This document shows, piece after piece, positions 6,156 through 9,042 of a stretch of 9,042 nucleotides of DNA. The notes below the pieces were generated by a model that worked only from the letters and a program-made list of their open reading frames with translations, was not told where the DNA came from and made no database searches. Location: the NCBI GenBank assembly GCA_046727435.1, contig JBKPCR010000464.1, forward strand, positions 1 through 9,042, read 5' to 3'. The position numbers and the translations under genes are program-made. The DNA comes from CAVPRW01 sp046727435 [NCBI: bacterium] (GTDB lineage Bacteria; Tectomicrobia; Entotheonellia; J063). The first letter of the stretch is position 1; each line of letters opens with the position of its first letter.

Positions 6156-6521
6156 ATGCCTACGATTGTACGAGTCTATACCGGTGATGACGGCCAGTCA
6201 CACCTAGAAGAGGTGCCCTTGTCGCTGCAGCCCTTCGTGGACACGGAAGGCGCGTATGGGGAAGGTACTCCCCTCCAGCATGCGACGGGGATTACCTTTC
6301 GGGTCGCCCCTCCCGGGTATGTCCTACAGTGGCACTGCGCCCCCCGACGCCAGTATACGATCACGCTCTCGGGGGAGGCCGAAATCGAGGTCGGAGATGG
6401 GACAGTCAGGAAAGTTGGCCCGGGGGATGTGTTGCTCGCGGAAGATTTGACGGGACAGGGCCACATCACGCGCGTCGTGGGGAACCAGCCACGGTTTTTT
6501 GTGGTCGTGCCCTTAGATTAA
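6156..6521 (+). CDS. Single-domain cupin protein
   Basis: A 121-residue protein with one small beta-barrel (RmlC-like cupin) domain. Cupin motif 1 is recognisable at about 54-80, from PPGYVLQWHCAP through ITLSGEAEIEVGDG. Motif 2 is at about 88-110, GPGDVLLAEDLTGQGHITRVVGN. The usual His-x-His pair of motif 1 is changed to Trp59-His60-Cys-Ala-Pro, and the conserved Glu is replaced by the RRQY segment (64-67). Only His60 and His103 remain as obvious metal ligands, so a different metal site or a non-catalytic binding role is possible. Small cupins of this APRRQ type are common in proteobacteria and relatives and mostly lack an assigned function. AGGAGA (6146-6151) sits four bases before the ATG, and a candidate promoter lies at 6042-6070. 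A small gene follows on the same strand after 99 bases. The fold is confident; function is unknown. Confidence 0.88.
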   Translation: MPTIVRVYTGDDGQSHLEEVPLSLQPFVDTEGAYGEGTPLQHATGITFRVAPPGYVLQWHCAPRRQYTITLSGEAEIEVGDGTVRKVGPGDVLLAEDLTGQGHITRVVGNQPRFFVVVPLD

Positions 6522-6543
6522 GAACCAACTTCTTCAGGGTTCT
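6521..6543 (+). other. Stem-loop directly after the cupin stop codon
   Basis: AGAACC (6521-6526) can pair with GGTTCT (6538-6543) across an 11-base loop, starting at the last base of the cupin TAA. There is no following T-run, so it is not a standard intrinsic terminator. It might slow exonucleases between the cupin gene and the next gene, or mean nothing. Confidence 0.25.
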
Positions 6544-6610
6544 CAGACGTTGGCTAGCATGGCGCGTAAGATGCCGGTGGGGCAGGAGAGCAGCGTTAAC
6601 ACAAATCCAT

Positions 6611-6615
6611 GGAGG
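6611..6615 (+). promoter_or_regulatory. Ribosome-binding site GGAGG that fixes the start of the next gene
   Basis: GGAGG lies five bases before ATG 6621, ideal spacing. The upstream in-frame ATG at 6609 overlaps this site and has no Shine-Dalgarno sequence of its own, so 6621 is the likely start. Confidence 0.7.
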
Positions 6616-6620
6616 TTCCG

Positions 6621-6818
6621 ATGGCCCAACCCACACCTGTATTGACCACAGAGCAATGGACCGAGCGCCTACACGCTTGGGCTGTTGAGCGCTGGGGAGA
6701 AGCGCGAGCGCAGGCCATTCGTGAGGAAATCGAGGCGACAGCGGAGCATTTGCTCATTGTGTCGGAGTACCCACTGGCGATGGAACAGATCCCTGCCTTC
6801 TTCTTTGCAGAGGTGTGA
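6621..6818 (+). CDS. Small protein of unknown function, 65 residues
   Basis: A short cytoplasmic protein with no signal peptide or membrane segment. It begins MAQPTPVLTTEQWTERL and is mostly predicted helix, including a strongly charged stretch (ERWGEARAQAIREEIEAT), and ends with a hydrophobic YPLAMEQIPAFFF segment. The pattern of one or two helices followed by a 'hydrophobic-Pro-Leu ... Pro-Ala-x-Phe' tail reminds me of AtzG-like/DUF4089 small proteins that partner amidases, but no amidase is near, so I do not assign it. The perfect GGAGG site and codon-like composition argue that it is real. A start at ATG 6609 would add MEVP and is less likely. It follows the cupin gene on the same strand by 99 bases and converges with the molybdenum hydroxylase gene, leaving 59 bases between the stops with only a weak AGAG/CTCT hairpin. 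Confidence 0.65.
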   Translation: MAQPTPVLTTEQWTERLHAWAVERWGEARAQAIREEIEATAEHLLIVSEYPLAMEQIPAFFFAEV

Positions 6819-6877
6819 GCGGCGAACGGCTTTCGATGCCTCGCCCGCCCAGGTAGAGCTCGCAGAGGGACCTCTCG

Positions 6878-9042
6878 TTAGTCGACCTTGGCGGCATGCA
6901 TGGCACGCCAGATCTTCTCTGAAGTCAGGGGCGTGTCAATGTGCCGCACGCCGAAGCCCGACAGCGCGTCCAGCACCGCATTGGCTACGGCGGCAGGGGC
7001 GGCCACCGTCGGCAACTCCCCCACACCTTTGATCCCTAGCGGATTCATGGGCGAGGGGGTCTCAATCGTGGCCGTGATCATCTCCGGTAGCCCTGCTGCC
7101 ACCGGCAGCGCATAGTCCAGCAGACTCCCCGTCAGCGGCTGTCCGTCTGGGCTATAGACCATGCCTTCCCAGAGCGCCTGTCCAATGCCCTGGACGATGC
7201 CGCCGTGTACCTGCCCTCGCACCAGCAGCGGGTTGATGATGTAGCCACAGTCGTGCACGGCGATATAGCGGACGAGTTTGACCTCGCCGGTCGCACGGTC
7301 CACCTCCACCACAGCCACATGGGCGCTAAACGCGTGCGGGTTTTGATAGGGAGCCCCGAGCACGAAGCGCCCCATGAACTGCAGTCCTGCCTCACTCCCT
7401 GGTCGCCCTTGCACCGCATGACCGGCAGCAGTGACGAGATCTGCAACGGTGATGGCCCGCGCTGGCTGCCGGCGATCGAAGATCCGGCCGTCCTGCAGGA
7501 CGATTTCCTCTGACGCACAGCTCAGTATGGAGGACGCCTGTTGGACCAGATGCTGGCGTGCCTGCTGGGCCACCGCATACAGTGCCGAGCCTCCCACCAC
7601 CGTGCCGCGCGTTGATCCGGTGCCGCCGCCGGACGGGACGATGGCAGTATCCCCGTGCAACACGCGCACGTGGTCGGGTGTGACCCCGAGTGCATCGGCG
7701 ACGATCTGCGCAAAGGCCGTCTCCGAGCCTTGGCCATGGGGTGAAACACCGGTGCGGGCAACAATGGACCCCGATGGTTCGATCGTGAGCCATGCCTCCT
7801 CGACGCGGGAGTCTCCGGAACCACCGGACATCTTGATGACTGTCGCCAGCCCGATGCCGATGAGCGGCTCACGGGGGTCTTTCCTTCGCCCAGCCTTATC
7901 GCGCCAGCTCTGGTAATCCGCCAGCTTCAGGGCGCGGTCCAACACTGCCTCATAATTGCCGGAGTCGTAGGTCAGGCCCGTGGGGGTCTCATATGGGAAG
8001 GCATTGGGCGCAATGAAATTCTTTCGTCGCACCTCGGCGGGGTCCAGGCCCAGCTCCTGAGCAATCAAGTCGATGGTGCGCTCCATGCAAAACGCCGCTT
8101 CGGGTCCTCCCGCCCCACGATACGCACCGGTCGGAGGCTTGTTGGTGATGACCCCCAGCACCTCAATCCTGGCAGCGGGTGTTTTATACGGCCCAATGAT
8201 GCGGTGGCTGGCCCGGTAGGGAGGCCCTGGCGTAGAGTTGCCGAAGTACGCCCCCGCGTCGGCCACGATGCGCAGCCGGATGCCCAGCAGCAGTCCATCG
8301 TGTGTCACCGCTGCTTCCACATCGACGAGATGCCCTCTACCGTGGAATCCCAGCATATTTTCCTGACGGTCTGCCACCCATTTGATGGGTTGTCCCAGGG
8401 TCACGGCGAGGTAGGCGATGGCCACATCTTCGGGGAAGACACCGCCCTTCTCGCCAAAGCCACCCCCGACATCGGGGGCGATGACGCGCATCCGACTCTC
8501 TAGCCGATTGAGCAGCCAAGCGAGTTGTCTACGCACTCGATGCGGTCCTTGGGTGGAGGCCCAGATGGTAAGGAGGTCCTCCCGAGGCTGGTAATGCGCC
8601 ACTAGCCCGCGCGTTTCGAGTGGCACTGGGGCCACGCGCTGCACCTCATAGCGCTGCCGGATGATCCGATCCGCCTGTGCAAAGGCGGCGTCCAAGTCCG
8701 CCCCCTGGCGGTCATGGCGGATGCGGAGTGCGATGTTGGTCCCTATCTGTGCATGAATAGGGTTAGAGTCCTCTCGGGCCGCTTCCAGAGGGTCGAGGAT
8801 GGGGGGCAGCGGTGCATAGTCCACCTCGATAAGATCCACGGCATCGCGCGCGACATAACGGTCCCTGGCTGCCACGACGGCCACGGGCTGTCCGACATAG
8901 CAGACCTTGTCCCGAGCCAGCACGGGCTGCTCGGGACCGTGCATCAGCTCGACCTGCCACTCCCCTTCCATGGTTCTGGTGGGTAGAGCGCCTAGCGCAC
9001 CAGCGATATCGGCTCCGGTGAGCACTGCCACCACTCCGGGCA
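6878..9042 (-). CDS. Xanthine dehydrogenase-family molybdopterin-binding (large) subunit, N-terminus beyond window
   Basis: This is the catalytic large subunit of a molybdenum hydroxylase (xanthine dehydrogenase / CoxL / aldehyde oxidase family). At least 721 residues are visible, and the frame stays open to the right edge, where PGVVAVLTG marks a position normally some 60-90 residues from the start. Numbering from the GTG at 9034, the first domain holds CYVGQPVAVVAA (45-56). The molybdopterin-binding glycine motif GGGFGEK is at 190-196, GAYRGAGGPEA at about 303-313, HGQGSETAFAQIVADAL follows in the middle, and the catalytic glutamate is Glu673 in KGVGELPTVAAP. The AYRGAG loop is the form II type; the AYxCSFR cysteine loop of true aerobic CO dehydrogenase is absent, so CO oxidation is unlikely. 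The substrate may be an aldehyde, purine or other N-heterocycle. FAD and 2Fe-2S subunits, if adjacent, would lie to the right of the window. Stop TAA is at 6880-6878. Confidence 0.95.
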   Translation of the reverse strand, partial: PGVVAVLTGADIAGALGALPTRTMEGEWQVELMHGPEQPVLARDKVCYVGQPVAVVAARDRYVARDAVDLIEVDYAPLPPILDPLEAAREDSNPIHAQIGTNIALRIRHDRQGADLDAAFAQADRIIRQRYEVQRVAPVPLETRGLVAHYQPREDLLTIWASTQGPHRVRRQLAWLLNRLESRMRVIAPDVGGGFGEKGGVFPEDVAIAYLAVTLGQPIKWVADRQENMLGFHGRGHLVDVEAAVTHDGLLLGIRLRIVADAGAYFGNSTPGPPYRASHRIIGPYKTPAARIEVLGVITNKPPTGAYRGAGGPEAAFCMERTIDLIAQELGLDPAEVRRKNFIAPNAFPYETPTGLTYDSGNYEAVLDRALKLADYQSWRDKAGRRKDPREPLIGIGLATVIKMSGGSGDSRVEEAWLTIEPSGSIVARTGVSPHGQGSETAFAQIVADALGVTPDHVRVLHGDTAIVPSGGGTGSTRGTVVGGSALYAVAQQARQHLVQQASSILSCASEEIVLQDGRIFDRRQPARAITVADLVTAAGHAVQGRPGSEAGLQFMGRFVLGAPYQNPHAFSAHVAVVEVDRATGEVKLVRYIAVHDCGYIINPLLVRGQVHGGIVQGIGQALWEGMVYSPDGQPLTGSLLDYALPVAAGLPEMITATIETPSPMNPLGIKGVGELPTVAAPAAVANAVLDALSGFGVRHIDTPLTSEKIWRAMHAAKVD

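Noticed and set aside
6861-6876. Terminator between the convergent small gene and the molybdenum hydroxylase gene
   Set aside because: Only a 4-bp AGAG/CTCT stem with a GGAC loop, and no T-run on either side.
7431-7916. A 161-codon + strand frame antisense to the molybdenum hydroxylase gene
   Set aside because: The minus-strand frame carries clear family motifs throughout; the antisense frame is a by-product of high GC and is rich in low-complexity residues.
6878-9042. Aerobic carbon monoxide dehydrogenase large subunit (CoxL form I)
   Set aside because: The diagnostic AYxCSFR cysteine loop is absent; the loop reads AYRGAGG.

Overview
The window holds bacterial chromosomal DNA of moderately high GC, with ordinary spaced genes and good Shine-Dalgarno sites. 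It contains no mobile element, tRNA, rRNA or CRISPR array that I can see. The gene mix (a pterin-type short-chain reductase, QueD-like enzyme, type II dehydroquinase, glycogen phosphorylase and a xanthine dehydrogenase/CoxL-family large subunit) would fit a free-living soil, sediment or groundwater bacterium. A lineage such as Methylomirabilota (NC10) or Nitrospirota is my guess; nothing in the sequence proves it.

Layout. The left edge (1-1512, + strand) carries the C-terminal end of a pteridine-reductase-like SDR, then a QueD/6-pyruvoyltetrahydropterin synthase homologue, then aroQ. Next comes about 545 bases without a convincing gene (1513-2057). It is locally AT-rich and full of short inverted repeats, including a 9+9 bp inverted repeat at 1870-1899 and a set of partly nested complementary segments between 1673 and 1798. 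Then follow a calcineurin-type metallophosphoesterase (2058-3059) and a full-length glycogen phosphorylase (3235-5697), both on + and separated by 175 bases.

Just beyond glgP, on the opposite strand, lies an orphan dockerin module (5717-5989) with two EF-hand-like calcium loops but no start, signal peptide or catalytic domain. It is best read as the broken C-terminal end of a lost secreted protein. A plausible sigma70-type promoter (6042-6070) precedes a cupin gene (6156-6521), which is followed by a 65-residue protein (6621-6818). The right end (6878-9042, - strand) is the long C-terminal part of a xanthine dehydrogenase-family molybdopterin-binding subunit, convergent with the small gene and cut by the window edge.

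How the parts relate. The SDR and QueD-like genes are both pterin-linked and may work in one pathway. aroQ (shikimate pathway) and glgP (glycogen breakdown) are central metabolism. The cupin, the small protein and the molybdenum hydroxylase are close together but convergent, so shared function is only a possibility. I found no clear new multi-gene system. The items most worth a second look are the orphan dockerin, the mixed pterin signal at the left edge, and the structured noncoding stretch at 1600-1900.
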